From assembly GCA_021234535.1 (NCBI GenBank), contig CM037850.1, forward strand, positions 19,642,446-19,706,445: a DNA stretch of 64,000 nucleotides, read 5' to 3'. A program made the position numbers and the translations under genes. Of this stretch, positions 11,933-25,200 are shown in pieces. Numbering within the stretch: position 1 is the first letter of the stretch; each line of letters opens with the position of its first letter. The notes beneath the pieces are model-generated. The model was not told the DNA's origin. It saw nothing but the letters and a program-made list of their open reading frames with translations, and made no database searches. Source of the stretch: Stichopus chloronotus. Its lineage: Eukaryota > Echinodermata > Holothuroidea > Aspidochirotida > Stichopodidae.

Positions 11933-12800
11933 ACAATCTTGCAGTTTTGTGGGTTGTATGCATGTTTCAAGTGTTTTGAAGACTTGCAGTAGGCGCAGGT
12001 CCTGAGACTTTAGTAATACAGTGTCCTCATGTAGGGACAAATATTTTTTGTCACTATGTGAAATTTCAACTTTTAATTTTTTTTTTCACTGATATTGGGT
12101 AGCTTGCAATTTTCTTGCTTTACAAAACATGGACGTTTCGAAAATGACAACATGGTGCCAAATCAAAAGTACAACTGTGTCTTCCTTACAGTTGTTGGCT
12201 GTAATTATGTGTAAACACTGCTTTCAGTATTGCTGGTCCAAATGGAGGATTTAATTCAACATAAGCTAAGAAGAGCTATATGTTTTACCCTTGTTTGTGT
12301 GTATAGATTGTTTGTTGCTTGGTGAAAAAATCTTCTGTGTCCATTTCTTTTGTAAAATGGATTTGTTTTCCTTGTCGTTTTGTAATAGAAGAATGAAAGT
12401 TGCCCTTACCATGGCGAGTGCTGTAGGCAGCTTAGGCTAGTGTAAGATTGTAACTTGTAACTTGCCTAGTGGCAACACGAGTCGACTAATTACACTATCA
12501 TTTTTACTGAAATACAGGGAAAATACACTAAACTCATCAGAGTTCTCCTTTGCTTGTGTTGAATTTCTTCCTTCATATGGAACAGCAATAGTGAAAACAG
12601 CGTCGAAACATCACAACAACCATGAAGAACACATATATGCTGTGAGTTTGAAATGGTGCATAACGACACTTTCGAAGCGCCCCAGTTTTGTAAAGTGGAA
12701 AAATAAACATCTAAACAATGTGATTCAAAACATAACTTCAAAATGCCAGAAAATTCGGGGAAAGGTAGATTTACGTATTATTTCACAGAGAGTGTAATGG
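11933..12800 (+). other. Probable 3' UTR of the TRIM gene
   Basis: The region following the stop codon is AT-rich and without coding signal. The first AATAAA on the plus strand that I see is at 12702-12707, which would give a 3' UTR of about 0.8 kb. Confidence 0.4.
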
Positions 12801-15800
12801 TCTGTACGATATGAGATCATTGTAAGACCTGAGGACTAACCTCTCCTTTGAGTTACTACCTCATTGACCGTTGGACGAGAAAGAGAAAGTAATACGTACC
12901 ATCATCAAAGTGGATGGAAATTGAAATTTGCACATAAGAACTCAAGGATTCATTTTTATTGCTCTTATCCTATTACCTAGTATTTGAATATTTCGAACTG
13001 AAGGATATTTTCTACATGTCCATGTATATATTGCTGGTCTCTACTTTTGACTGGTCATATATTTCCTGGATAATGAGGGATTGAAAAAGAGCCGAACGTG
13101 TGACAGAACGCTGGTGCAACATATTTACCACCAGCAAAATGAGCAATATTGGTTTCTAGTCAAGTTTGTAATGCATTTCCAAATGTACACTGGATAATAT
13201 AATGAAATAATCTCCTTCTTGAAAGAGAAAAGCGATTTCGTAAAAAAAGCGTAAAGGGCTAAAATACGTACAGTGCAAGCAATTTAAAGGTCTCCTAATC
13301 ACTATAATGCACTTTCGAATTTCCTAACTTGTATTTGATTGGAAAGAAAGCCACCTTGCCACCAGCAGATGAGATCCGATAATTCATCTCTAGACCTAAA
13401 ATGATATCTTGCCATTTGTTTCTCAGTTGATTTCGATCCAATACTTCTTTGAACCTTGAACTCTGCTATGGACCATCCTATATATTAAAAATGAAAATGG
13501 CGGGCAATGTTAATGGTCTCATAAAATTCACAATAATATCAAACAACATGTCAACAGCTCTCAATGTGCTCCGAGTGTTCTCGTTTGGATACAGATGGTT
13601 TGAACTGCCAAACTTTTTTATTAGACCAACCAAGACTGTGGCAAAAACAAATTGCACAGCGGCAAGATAAAACTATTGTCCAACTTTTATGTCATGATGA
13701 CGTGGTTTATATGAAGAGTGTATGGGGCTGTCTCGAGCGTTATGTATTATAAAGTGTGTTAAAATTCCATTCCTTTTTTCCACTTACTTAGAGCCACATA
13801 TTTTCATTACCAGTACATTGATGTCTGTGAACCATGTCAGACTTGCTTTTATTTGAAAATGATGTGTATGATACCATTGATAGTCTAATTGAATATTCCT
13901 CATCTGTGACAAGAGTTTTGGGATCATCTGGAATATTCGTTTAAGAAATAATTTCAAGACTACGTTTCTAGCATTTTGACAAAGATAATGACATTACAGA
14001 TACTATGCACTGTAAGCTGAACTCATTTTGTCTTTCACAAAGTGGAAAAGAACAGAACTAGATACATTCAAAGCAGATGAAAAGAACAAAGATGACCAAA
14101 TGCTGGCTGTGATTTATTACTTGCAGTCAATTTTCCATTTGCATCAGCAATACCTAGTTTTAGACTGAAATCTGACTGGAAGGGCCAGTCTGACTAGTGA
14201 GAAAGCTAAAATTTATGACTAAAAGGTTTAGTGCTCTTTTCTTAACTGTCCTTTAAACGTATTTGACTTTTTGCCTTGCATTCCAATCCCACTGCAGAGA
14301 TACAAAATGTCTTCTTAATTTCATCTTTCCAAAAAGAAGAAAAAAAATCTTGAAATCTTTTAAAACAAATCCATGACATTAAGTGTCCAACATATGACAT
14401 ACCAAAAGGCTGCTAACCTTCAAATCCTTTGAGTTGTTATTCGTCATATACTCTTTCACAGTTGCTCAATTTGATTTTACTCTTTAGTGTGCACTTTCAT
14501 ATAAAGATTTACAAATGTAGTGTTCATATATGGAACTGCAGATAAAGCGTCCATAAGAATAGCCTGCAAGTTATGACAAATCTGAGAATAATTGGAGTGA
14601 TATCCTGCGGTACAGTTGCCACTTGTTACAAATATCACTATGAAAATGGCATGAATTCAAGACATAGCTTACAGCATACCAAACTGATCGCCTAAACTAT
14701 ACAGCTGTGACATCGTATGTGAATTAACGTAATGGCTTACAATGTAAGAAAAGAAATAGTCTACACTGCAGCCGTCAAATTTGTGTTAATGCGTTTAAAT
14801 GCAGCAAAATCATAATCTACACAATTGCAATCACATCAAATTTACATTCAAATTTAATGTAAGTTGAAGTAATGTCTTAGAATGTGACAGTCTACACTGA
14901 AACAATTATATGGGGTGTATGTGTAATTCAAGTAATAGCTCACGATATAGCAGTATACATTAATGAGGTGAACTTTGTACTACAACACTCAACTTAATGC
15001 TTCATTTACTTTTAATGCCTTTAATCCTACTAGATTAGATCTACTGACATTTCAAATAAAACGTTTGAGGAGGCCCACCAATCAACTCTGTAAGTATCAT
15101 GAGTTTAAATTAGCTGCGCAAGCAGCGGGATTGTTGTAGATGATGGTGTTACATGTAAATGGCCTGAGAAATGTGGTGCAAGAACTTTTACACTGCGCTA
15201 GAACTTCGATTCTTGCGGTGAAAATTTTTAGTCTTTAGCACCTTTGTCAGTGCTACATTGTAGCAAATTGGTAGCATACACTACAACTTTATATGTGAAT
15301 TTAAGTAATAGTTAACCTATATAGCTAGCTATCAGCTATTTCAAAGATTTGCTTTTAAATGTACTCCTCTCTTATTGTAGCATATCCTATATAGTAAGTT
15401 TATATTCTTACGTAGATAAACATTGTAGTAGGTTAAATTGATGGGAAATGATCCCCTTTGCCCACAGCGAAAAAAAGGAGGCGCTCAAAATGTTTTCAAT
15501 TAATAATGGTTTACATACATACACCTGCGGACGTAACCCAACACATCTCAATGGGGAATTCGTTTATATATACGCCTTCAAATTCAATAGATAGCTTTAT
15601 GGCGCAATCATACAGCGCGCGAAGGCTATATAAAGCCAACTTTGAAAAGGGGATGGTCGCCAATTCCAGATGGGTCCCCGATTGATATGTGTGATTTCAT
15701 TAAAAAAGGGCCCCTGATTGACAGCAAGTGTCAACTTAATGCACCCACACAGCCACACACATTCTCTCCAAATAAGTAACCAGTAGGGTAATCCCTAACC

Positions 15801-16333
15801 ATGCCATTTGTACACCACTATATAGGGACCACTGTTCCAAGGTTCGGTTGAATACCACTAGGGTGTAAGGTTGACCACTATTTAAGTATCATTTTTGGTG
15901 GGATTTAACCCCGTCAACGACGCACTAGGTACAGGGATGAGATGAAATCAAGCTACTGACCTTCTATTCTCATATCTCAATGTTGGTATATTAGAACACA
16001 ATGGCGACTTACAAAAATAAAAGTATGAGGTAGCATCTATTCGAAGACACAATATGGGAGCGATCGGAGAGAGCTTGAAAAGACAGCTTTTACTCCTCCT
16101 TCTACTCACAGCGTTTACTCCTTCTACTCACAATGTATAAGTTACATTTGAGAACTGCTATTTCTGCAAAGGAACTGCTATATAAGTAAGCAGAGAGCAA
16201 GTGGGGGCTCAAAGATGGTGAAACGTAATTGATTATGGAGTTAGGCCTAGATCAGATTTTTTCATCTGTAAGTGCAAAGGAAGATGCATGAGGTTTCTAC
16301 GACAATTGAGTCTGGTGAGAATTGAAAAGACAT
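12801..16333. other. Intergenic, AT-rich
   Basis: No supported exon. Between about 14660 and 15345 short blocks such as GTGAATTTAAGTAATAG and CAGTCTACACTG recur in decayed form, suggesting an eroded tandem repeat. Confidence 0.4.
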
Positions 16334-16612
16334 GAACCCCGATAACATTCCAACACGGACCCATCACTGGTCACTTAGGGACAAACATTTGGGACCCATA
16401 TGACGTTTCATCCAAGATCCATCGGGGATCCATATGAGTCAGCCCAGGTAACCCATATGACCCTTATTGGGTAGTTTTGGGGTCCTCGTGGGCAATTGTC
16501 TGATATGGACACCATAAACATAGCATATGTATCATATGGGTATAGGCTGACCCATATGAGTCCCATATGAATCTTGGGTGCACGGGGTTCATGTTGGAAT
16601 GTTACGTGGGAA
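16334..16612. repeat. Palindromic foldback element rich in CATATG
   Basis: The left half contains ATCCAAGATCCAT and then CATATGAGTCAGCC. The right half contains GGCTGACCCATATGAGT and then GAATCTTGGGTG, which pair in inverted orientation. The ends also hold inverted blocks (CATGAACCCC against GGGGTTCATG; ATAACATTCCAACA against TGTTGGAATGTTA). At least seven CATATG motifs occur in 280 bp. No coding frame is visible; a non-autonomous foldback or MITE-like element is likely. Confidence 0.6.
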
Positions 16613-19600
16613 GTAAATGAATTGACTGGATTTTTGTTTGTAACTTTCGAATCTTTTGCATTAGTCTGTCAATAAATGTTGTTAAAGACACAAAATAAAC
16701 ACAGGGAATAGGGGTTCCATGTTTCAAAGTTAACAAAGAACGTGTCGATAATTGCAAGCGATGACGGTTTTTGTCTCTATATATTTGACATACAACGAGG
16801 TACACCCATAGTCTTATTGACACATTATGAGACGTCCTTTAATTCCATTGGATTCTGCCCTATCATCATTGTGACTTTCTGCAATTGACGGCAAACACTA
16901 GGTACACAGAGTTACTTTCAGATTTGTCCCCAAGAACGTTAGCACCTTTTAAATTTGATCCTCCATTACATCTACGTGCACTCTACTGCAAAAGTTAGCT
17001 TGGCACCCAAATTATAATTGGCCGAAGCTAGAAAAGTAGGCTGGACCCACTTCGTCGATGACGCTCAAATTTGTTTTTTTCCTTCTAAGTCACAAAGTCT
17101 ACTCAGTTCTTCAAATTAGCCAAATCTAAGATTGGTGACCATACAAACCATTTGCTGATTTCATATGACACGACCCCTCAACCTAATTAATTAGACTATC
17201 CTAACAGGTGTCACGTTAGGTCTTACAATACAACACATTATCCAATGTATTTTTCAAGTTACGTTAGACTATATGGACTTCGTATAGAAAGCCTGAGCAT
17301 ACCAACGGCAATCCATCAAGCCTCGCTGGTGATTGTGTAAAGAATAGGTCTAACATAAGAAGTCACGATTACTGCGATCTAAGTGAAGGGCCAGGAGTGA
17401 AGACACAAAAGGGCGACTACTACTATTCTTATTTTCTCTAAAAATACTCAGGAAAAAAAATGGGATAATCCGGAACCCGCGAACGTCGTATTTCAGTGAT
17501 AAGGGGCGATCCAGACCCCGTGGATTCCTTACCCTGTATTCGCCCTTGGAACTATTGCAAAACTTGATATGTGACTGATTGACCCTGCCCATGGCACTAG
17601 TAACAGATAATTTGACCTTGCCTTGTGCACATTTGTTGGCTAACTTTGACCTCACTTCAGTCTGTATCTCTACTCCAAGTCTCCGACTTCAGTCATAAAT
17701 AAAAAAAAATCCCTCGGTTTCTTTGTTCCGCAGTAATTTAATTTCGGTTGGGAGAAATCGAAGTTAACAGCGCTATCTACATGTTACAGTGGTCACGTCG
17801 ATTTAGTAGGAGGATGTGAGTGCGCCGCCCCTCATCCCTATTGGTTTCCTCATCCACATGTTTTCCTAACTCATTATAGACACACCAATGGTGTACACAA
17901 ACGAACATTTCTCCAATCTTCCGCAATTCTAAGCTTCGGTACTAATTACTAAAACTGACTTTTCAGCAAATTAATATCAAGTGAGATACACACCGAGTGT
18001 AATATGTAAGAGCGGACGAAGGAACGGAGGAAGGGCGGACTTCCAGAATAAAGTATTAATGTGAATCATTGGACGCTGTCCACCATTACGAAAGAGATCT
18101 AAGGACGTTTTGTGCATACTTACGTGAAAACACGAAAAACTAGGTTACTCAAAACGATGTCAGGTATACATCGCCCTTATTTACAGAGGTATCAGCAACG
18201 CTAATTGTCCTATGTATTTGGTTAGCTTGAGTAGTCCCCTATCTACCAAGATACGACCATAGGCCTATGGAGGATATAGCGATGCTTGTTTTGAAGTGTT
18301 TACTTCGTTATGTGTGTAGCCTACTATTGGGCCTATGCTATGTGCGTAACACATATAACACATAGGACACGCCAAGTTTATAGCAAATATTAGGCTAGAC
18401 CTAAGTCAGGTTTACTGTTTCTTCAAAAAATCCCAGAAACTTCACGTAGCAATTGGATCGGACCCATTCTTACTTAAAACTGCATTTGCTGCCTCTAAAG
18501 TAGAGGGAATATTTGAAAGACAGTGGCTCATGCTCGGGGATTTTTGTAAGCCTATGGACTTAGTACATGTGGTGAATCAACAGACGACAGCTCAAACGTA
18601 CACTTTTGGAAACTTTCTTTTGTAAGCTGCCAGCGCATGCTCAATGCAAATACAGAACATTTCAGAAGTCTAGTTCTTACATATTACTGTATAAGTTCGC
18701 ACGTCACTTTCACTATGAGGATAATTATCAAAAAGAGGCGTGTTTTCATTATTCATTTCTTCTCGAGAAGTGAATATGAGACCTTACAAAACATGATGTT
18801 TGTGTCTACAGTAACTTGAGTTGTATTATTGTTGTGAAGTCTACCGCCCTCCCTTTTAAGGACAGTGAATTCAGTGATGGTAATAACAACCTTAAATGGT
18901 AGTGTTACATAATGCGGAAGCCTTGTAAGGAAATTTGTCATATACTTACCTAATTATGCTAATGAATCTCCACTACAATTCACAAATTGAGAACTGAGAT
19001 GTTTGCTACTAGTGCTACTGGTCAGTTAATACACTGATGATGAAGATTAAGACTTTGTTGGGTATTGCGTACGGTCACGGAATGACGCAAGAAAATGCAA
19101 ATATTGTTTCAGAGAGATTTCGATTACAATTGACAAGTGTGAATGAGCCAATGATAACAATGTTCAGTTCTTTTGAGCTGAGGTAAGAATTAGATTTAAC
19201 TATTTAGGTGGATCCTGGTAACTGGTTACGCAGGTCTGGATCTCGGGTGAAGTCGTAGCACTTCGGTTGGGCCAGGCTGCTGCACTGTAACGCGAAGGAG
19301 GAAGGACCACGGAGACCTATGCTGGATATAATATGGCGTATTGAGTCTTTAATCTAAGTCTTTAATCTAAGTCTCTAATCAAGCGCCAACTGTAACTCAA
19401 GCTTCGGCGATGGAGATGACCGGTAAAAACAGTGTCCCATACCATAGAAATGTCACAACAAGAACAAATGCACACAGAGGAGTGTAGGCAAATGTAGGAG
19501 TGGCGTGAAAAAGTGAAGTGGACCCAAAGAAAAAGAGATAAAGATGAAAAGACACAAAGAGGCAAAGACAGAAAGAGATACAGACACAAAGAGACAATAA

Positions 19601-22080
19601 CATAAAGAGACAAAGACACAAAGAGATAAAGACACAAGGAAGCAAAAACAAAAAGAGACAAAAACCAAAGATACGTGACAGTAAACCTGGGGCACGAGGG
19701 CACACGTCCACCACCACTCGATAGGTGGGGACGTAATATCAAATTTCACCCTGCCACATTTCATAAAAGAGAAATGTTTGGGCTCACTTTTAAATGGCAG
19801 GGGGATATTGTGATATTTAATAACAAATAATTGACGACGTTCTAGATTCTAGATCGAAATGGATATCACCAGAATTAATTGACAATTAAAATATCTTAAT
19901 AAATATTCTAGTTGAAACGTAGTTGTTTTATGGCCTAACAACTACTATTATGTTGACCGCATGTTTTATGACTTTCCTTTTTGCTTTAACTGCACAATAC
20001 TTAGATTTTAGAGTTTAAATGCTTCTTGTGTCGGTTTAATAAGTGCCGCAGCCTTCGATCTATTGTTATCCTTGGTTTACTGTTGCGACAGAAAATATTC
20101 GTATTCTGACAGTGACAGTACAATCCACTCAGACTCACTGTTTCATATATATTACTAATTACTTCTCGGAACAGCTTTGAAGCTGGTTACTTGATGACCT
20201 CAGTAGTCCATCCCCTGGTATGTTACTTCTTTTGGCCGTCTTTGTTTGATTATCTGTTTGTATTCTCGTAAAAATACAAGACATTGGGGTCAGAATTTCC
20301 AAGGGGTGAGGAAGTTTGACTTTATATTGACACATAACATTTTTGAAACATTTATCCAAGACCGGTTTCATCTCGTGCCTATACTTACATACTGCACAAA
20401 CGTCACAGTAAACCTACTCGTTTTGCGTTGCAATTAGCCGTTCTCGAAAGCATTGCATCACAGCCTGCCAATCTAGGCTTCCCTACCATTACATAATTTC
20501 CATTTGTTAGAACTTTGAACTTTGATTGCAGTGAGCCATCTTTTGCTCTCGAACAAAAGTTTACTAGCATCGTCTACCTGATTAATTTTAGCAATACCAT
20601 TTCTTCTTTGAATTTTTTGAATTTTTTAAATGTTGAGGTTTCAAGTGTTTTATTTGTTGAGTAGGTATATACAGAGAAACTTAGGAGATTACGTATACCA
20701 ACAGCCACTGTATTCTTTTCAGTAGAGAGCCATACCAATACGTCTTAGATGTATGGTACATCTGAAATCAGTTATGACTTAATAGCTACTTTGGATGGGC
20801 ACTAAATTTTCTAAGGGCAAAGTCGATCTTTTATGAAAGGATGTCAAAATAGTCGAAAGTCACACCCCAATCAATTTTATCTTATATGGGAAAAGACGAT
20901 GTGCTTGAAACACTTCCACGGAAACTAAGGTAAAACAAAAACTTGGTCACCATTTTGAGGGTGAACCAAAGGAGATGGCAATTTGCTGGTTCCATTACAC
21001 CACCATTTCTAAATTTCAAAATGGTCAGAATTTGTCGTCATTATGTGTGTTGAAACTCAACATCACTACTTTTAAATATTACCATGACAACTCTTGTTAA
21101 CTCTGCTTTGTGGGAGGGGGAAGGGGACATCTAAGGTCTTTCGTAATGCCGTCATATTAACGTTTAGTTGTATCCATAGATTTCACAACACCTGTTGAAA
21201 ATGGTCCAAATGAACGCATGGCAAAAAGCCGACATTACTGATGTGAAGTGTTAACATGTGTTAACAAGTCACTTTGCGATCTCTTTACTCTAGCATCGCT
21301 ATGACCTTTGGTGTCCTCAATAGACGAAACTTTGATGGTATTCCTACTCAGGTCAAATGGTCAAAATATGAGGATATTGCTGATATTGCTGGCCTGCACT
21401 TAATTGGCTAACGTTTTTAAGTAGAGCTACGCCGCTACAGTCTATAGTGTCCCCTCAGGAAACAACGTTGTAGTTATCCTTCGCCCAAACATACACAAGA
21501 ACTGACTAGCAGTGTAAGTATAGCATGATATCATGTTATCCACTGTGTACATAACTATGAAAATTTGCCTACCCCCCAAGTCCTATCGTGTTTTGCGTAT
21601 TTTGGATATATTATAAAGGGTAGTTTCAAGAAACCAATGCACTTTCTCCTTTCTTTTTTGTTGCCCTTTTTTTTAAGTCATATTCACTCAGCCCCTCCCC
21701 ATGGTCAATCAGACTCTCACCCCTGTAGGCTGATGGCCTAGTTTCAAATCAACGTTACTATTCCTATAGCATGTGAAAGTATCTCCTTTACAGGCAGTAG
21801 CTATGAAACGGACACCGGCTGCACTTTGCAGCTTGTCTGACCTTACACTCAAGTTACATGTTTTTCGGTATAGCGCCATTATTTTATAAGCCACTGAAAA
21901 CTGTGCGAAACTAGCCAATAATTTTTCAAGCTAGGTTTCTCACTGAACCGATTTCTATGGTATTCAATGGGCACTACAAAGAACGTTAATATTTCAAGAC
22001 ACACCTCTTTATGATAATTACCAACACAGGTACTGGGAAAAACGTACTAGATTTGCGCAGCAGTTGACGTGGCTATGTAA
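16613..22080. other. Intergenic, no gene seen
   Basis: Apart from the purine minisatellite at 19515-19670 and a GC-richer patch around 19200-19330 of unknown origin, I see nothing I can name. The open frames on the minus strand at 19362-19764 are a product of the purine repeat. Confidence 0.4.
19515..19670. repeat. Purine-rich minisatellite
   Basis: Variants of ACAAAGAGA and AAAGACACAAAG recur with a period near 6 or 12 bp. The plus strand is almost free of T, and the opposite strand therefore gives long artificial open frames rich in Leu, Phe and Ser. Confidence 0.8.
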
Positions 22081-22089
22081 ATCTGAAGT

Positions 22090-22148
22090 CACGTGAAACG
22101 CTTTCTCTCATATGATTGGACATATTAAAACATCTGAGGATATATAAA
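22090..22148 (+). promoter_or_regulatory. TATA-box promoter of the death-fold candidate gene
   Basis: TATATAAA lies at 22141-22148, about 135 bp before the ATG at 22282. An inverted CCAAT box (ATTGG) lies near 22115 and a CACGTG E-box at 22090-22095. The order and spacing are those of a core promoter. This supports the start of the gene model that follows. Confidence 0.45.
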
Positions 22149-22281
22149 CTGTATGTTCCGTAACCTATGTTTATTATTTATGGAAAGCGCCTTCGTAGAA
22201 CTACATACCAATCTCAGTTATTCTATAAACCATATCATCATATCTTATTTTTTACATGGAAGAAGAAGAAAAAAACTGAAG

Positions 22282-25200
22282 ATGAAGTGGGGAGAATTTA
22301 TCCAAATTATTTGCTCAATGGAAGTAATTAAACAAATGAAACATCTACCAGCAAGTACAAAAGTGAGTTACTAGGGTAAAGTACCATATTAACGTAAAGT
22401 AACATCCTACAACTTTAGACTAGGCTAGGCCGATTAAAGTTCATATAAGCCCATGCTACATTTCTGTTGTATTTAGTGACAATTAAGTGGAACTAATTTA
22501 AATGCTGTTTTTATTATTATAAATCTTGTCTTCAGTTAACTTAGCAAAGTTAATGGCGGTATCATAAGGTTTTGCGATCGTCAGAAGAGCCTATGGATTA
22601 TTTCTCTTTGAGATTGAACCATCACTAATCGAAGACAGTTTGCAATTCAGCAAGTAATTTAACATGGGCTGACGGCAATCTCTGCAGACAAATTTATGGA
22701 AGCAATTGTTCCATCAAATTGTTGACTATGACTAATGTAGTCTTTACAGCCCAACGTGACGCAAAGCCCAATTGGGAGTTGGCCAGTCTGATTGAAACTT
22801 TTTTATATACCATTTTTATTGTTATTGTTGTTTTCACTTAATGGCAGTATATCATACACATGTGGTTGAAAATCTTCAGCAATGCCTAAGGGTTAACTAT
22901 TACCCTATTAGAATTTCAGCAAGTAGTAATAGGTAACAGGTAATGTACCTGTTGTAACAGAAACTTTTAAGTGGAAAGTTACGTCTTGTGAAAAGTAATT
23001 ACTTCTTGTAACATGAATCTTACCTCCTTTTCAGTTGCAGATACTTTACCTGTTGTAACTTGCAGTTATGTGGTTGAGACAAAATGCGGGTTTAATTCTT
23101 GTTATTAAGGCCTACAGTACCTGTTAAAAGAAGTAATCCCAATTTATGTTTACAGGTTTTAACTGAAATTTTCCCGTGTGAAACAGAACAAGAGTTCACA
23201 AACGTTAGAAGGTTTTTGTTTAATGGATCGTTTGCTAATACATTATATAATGTCTGCATGGTGGGCAGAGTGCCAGACACTGGAGGGCACAAGCAAGTGA
23301 CACGTATGAGATCTGACAATACTCCACACCGAATGTGAAGCGGTGAAGTCTCTATGTAGGATTGTTATAAAAACAGTCCCTGAATGTTGTTTGTCACATC
23401 CACTCTGCAGCTTTGTGCAACGCGTCATACGTAAGGGGAAATAGGGGGTAAGTGCAACAGAAGATAATTATACTCTTAATACCAATATTTGTAGACACAT
23501 AATAACGTATTGTTCAAAATAAGCAAGAACGATGGGTTTCCCAGAGGCAAAAAGTTGACTGATTTGTCGCTCAAGGATGATTCTTGTACACAAAATTTCA
23601 AAAATTCAAATGATCTAACTGCATAACTCATCTTATCCATAATGTTTTGAGGAGATGATGTTTTCGCAGCCCCATTTCCCTTTAAGCAGGTTTCCCAACA
23701 GCAAGCTTTCAACTTTCAACCAGCGGAGGAAACATTCAATATGGAAGCTAAAAACAGATCAAATTCAAACCTAACTGGTACAAGATTTGTCCTGGTTAAG
23801 GCAGTGATTTGCTGCATTGAATTAATTTTTGTTTTTGTTTCTCATTTCTTTGTAAACTCGCAGATGAATATAGAAAATACATGGTACTCACAATGTCGAA
23901 TAAATGCCAACTACGAGTTATGGAGCATTATAAGGGATGAAACACTCTTATACGACGACCTATTAGAGGCACTGAAGATACTTAAACTCTCATCTAGAAA
24001 CTACGAAAATCTATATGAAATACTTCGCGGAGATGAACAAGGTCAGTAAAGTACAGTGTATACCTTGAGGTGTTGCATACTGAATACAGTTCGTAGTACC
24101 TTTAATGTAAAGACCTTGATCTTAGTAAATTTCTTGTTGTTATTTTTTCTACTGGAAATATACCAAATATGGGAATTTTAAATATTACACAGCAGTTTTT
24201 TAGCAATAAATGTTTTTCCGCATCTTTTTGGCGCATTATAGGAATGATGTGGTGAACTAATATGATTAAAAGGCATCATTCTATCTGTTTGCCTATATGT
24301 CTCTCTTTCCAGCTGCCTCTCTGTTTAACTATCTGCCTGTCTGTCTGTGTTTTTTTTTTTAATGTAAAGCACAGCAAGTTTTGCGGTATCAATGACATAT
24401 TAAGAAACGTAGTTGTTCGTTTCATTATCTGCCAGACACCTTCAAATTAAGTACGTAGGTATACAGTAAGTTTCAAGATGCATTTTGCGAGCATTTACAT
24501 AGTACTGTGGAAGAGCAGTAAGTGTCAAAATTTGGAACTGCAAGATAGAATATCACTAAAAGCAAAGTTTAATATCTCAATGTAGAACTAGGGGCAAGTT
24601 CTTGGGCCTAATGAAAAGAAACATCTTTTTAATTTCAATTAAAATATCTGCATTTAAAGTTTTTTATATAGTTCAATTGTTCCTTACAGTCAAATTGTAA
24701 AGAGCTTTGTTTGCCAATTAAACATTCAAAGTTTAGTGTGATTGTCAAATGTCCACTTAATAAAACTGAACACGAAAGGTATCTTTTAAAGAAGTATATT
24801 TGTCAAACAATGTGCAATTTGCCTATTATTTCTGTGGTTCAGTTTTATAGAAGATAATCCAAAATGCCATCTTAAATGTGGCAAACTTTCGGTTAGGAAA
24901 CATGAAATAGTTTTGTAGCTTTTAGAAACTTTGAGTATAGTTGTCCGTTTACGATGAAAAAAATTCACCTTTTCTTGAAACATAACATTTCGAGTTGATA
25001 GTGGTGTTCCTCAGTGGCTGTGCTCTGGCAACCCGAGACCAAATCTTCTCCCAAACACTTTCATTGAATTTGTGCAAAGGTAGAGACAATCTTCGTAAGA
25101 ATATACGCCATTTAAGGTGTTCGAAACTCTCATGTAGCCGCTCTAGCTCATTGTATGAACTTTGCAAAATGTTTTATGGCCTATACATATTTTGGGTACA

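Noticed and set aside
19362..19764. Three overlapping minus-strand frames of 103-126 codons rich in Leu, Phe, Ser
   Set aside because: They come from the T-poor purine minisatellite, which lacks stop codons on the other strand.
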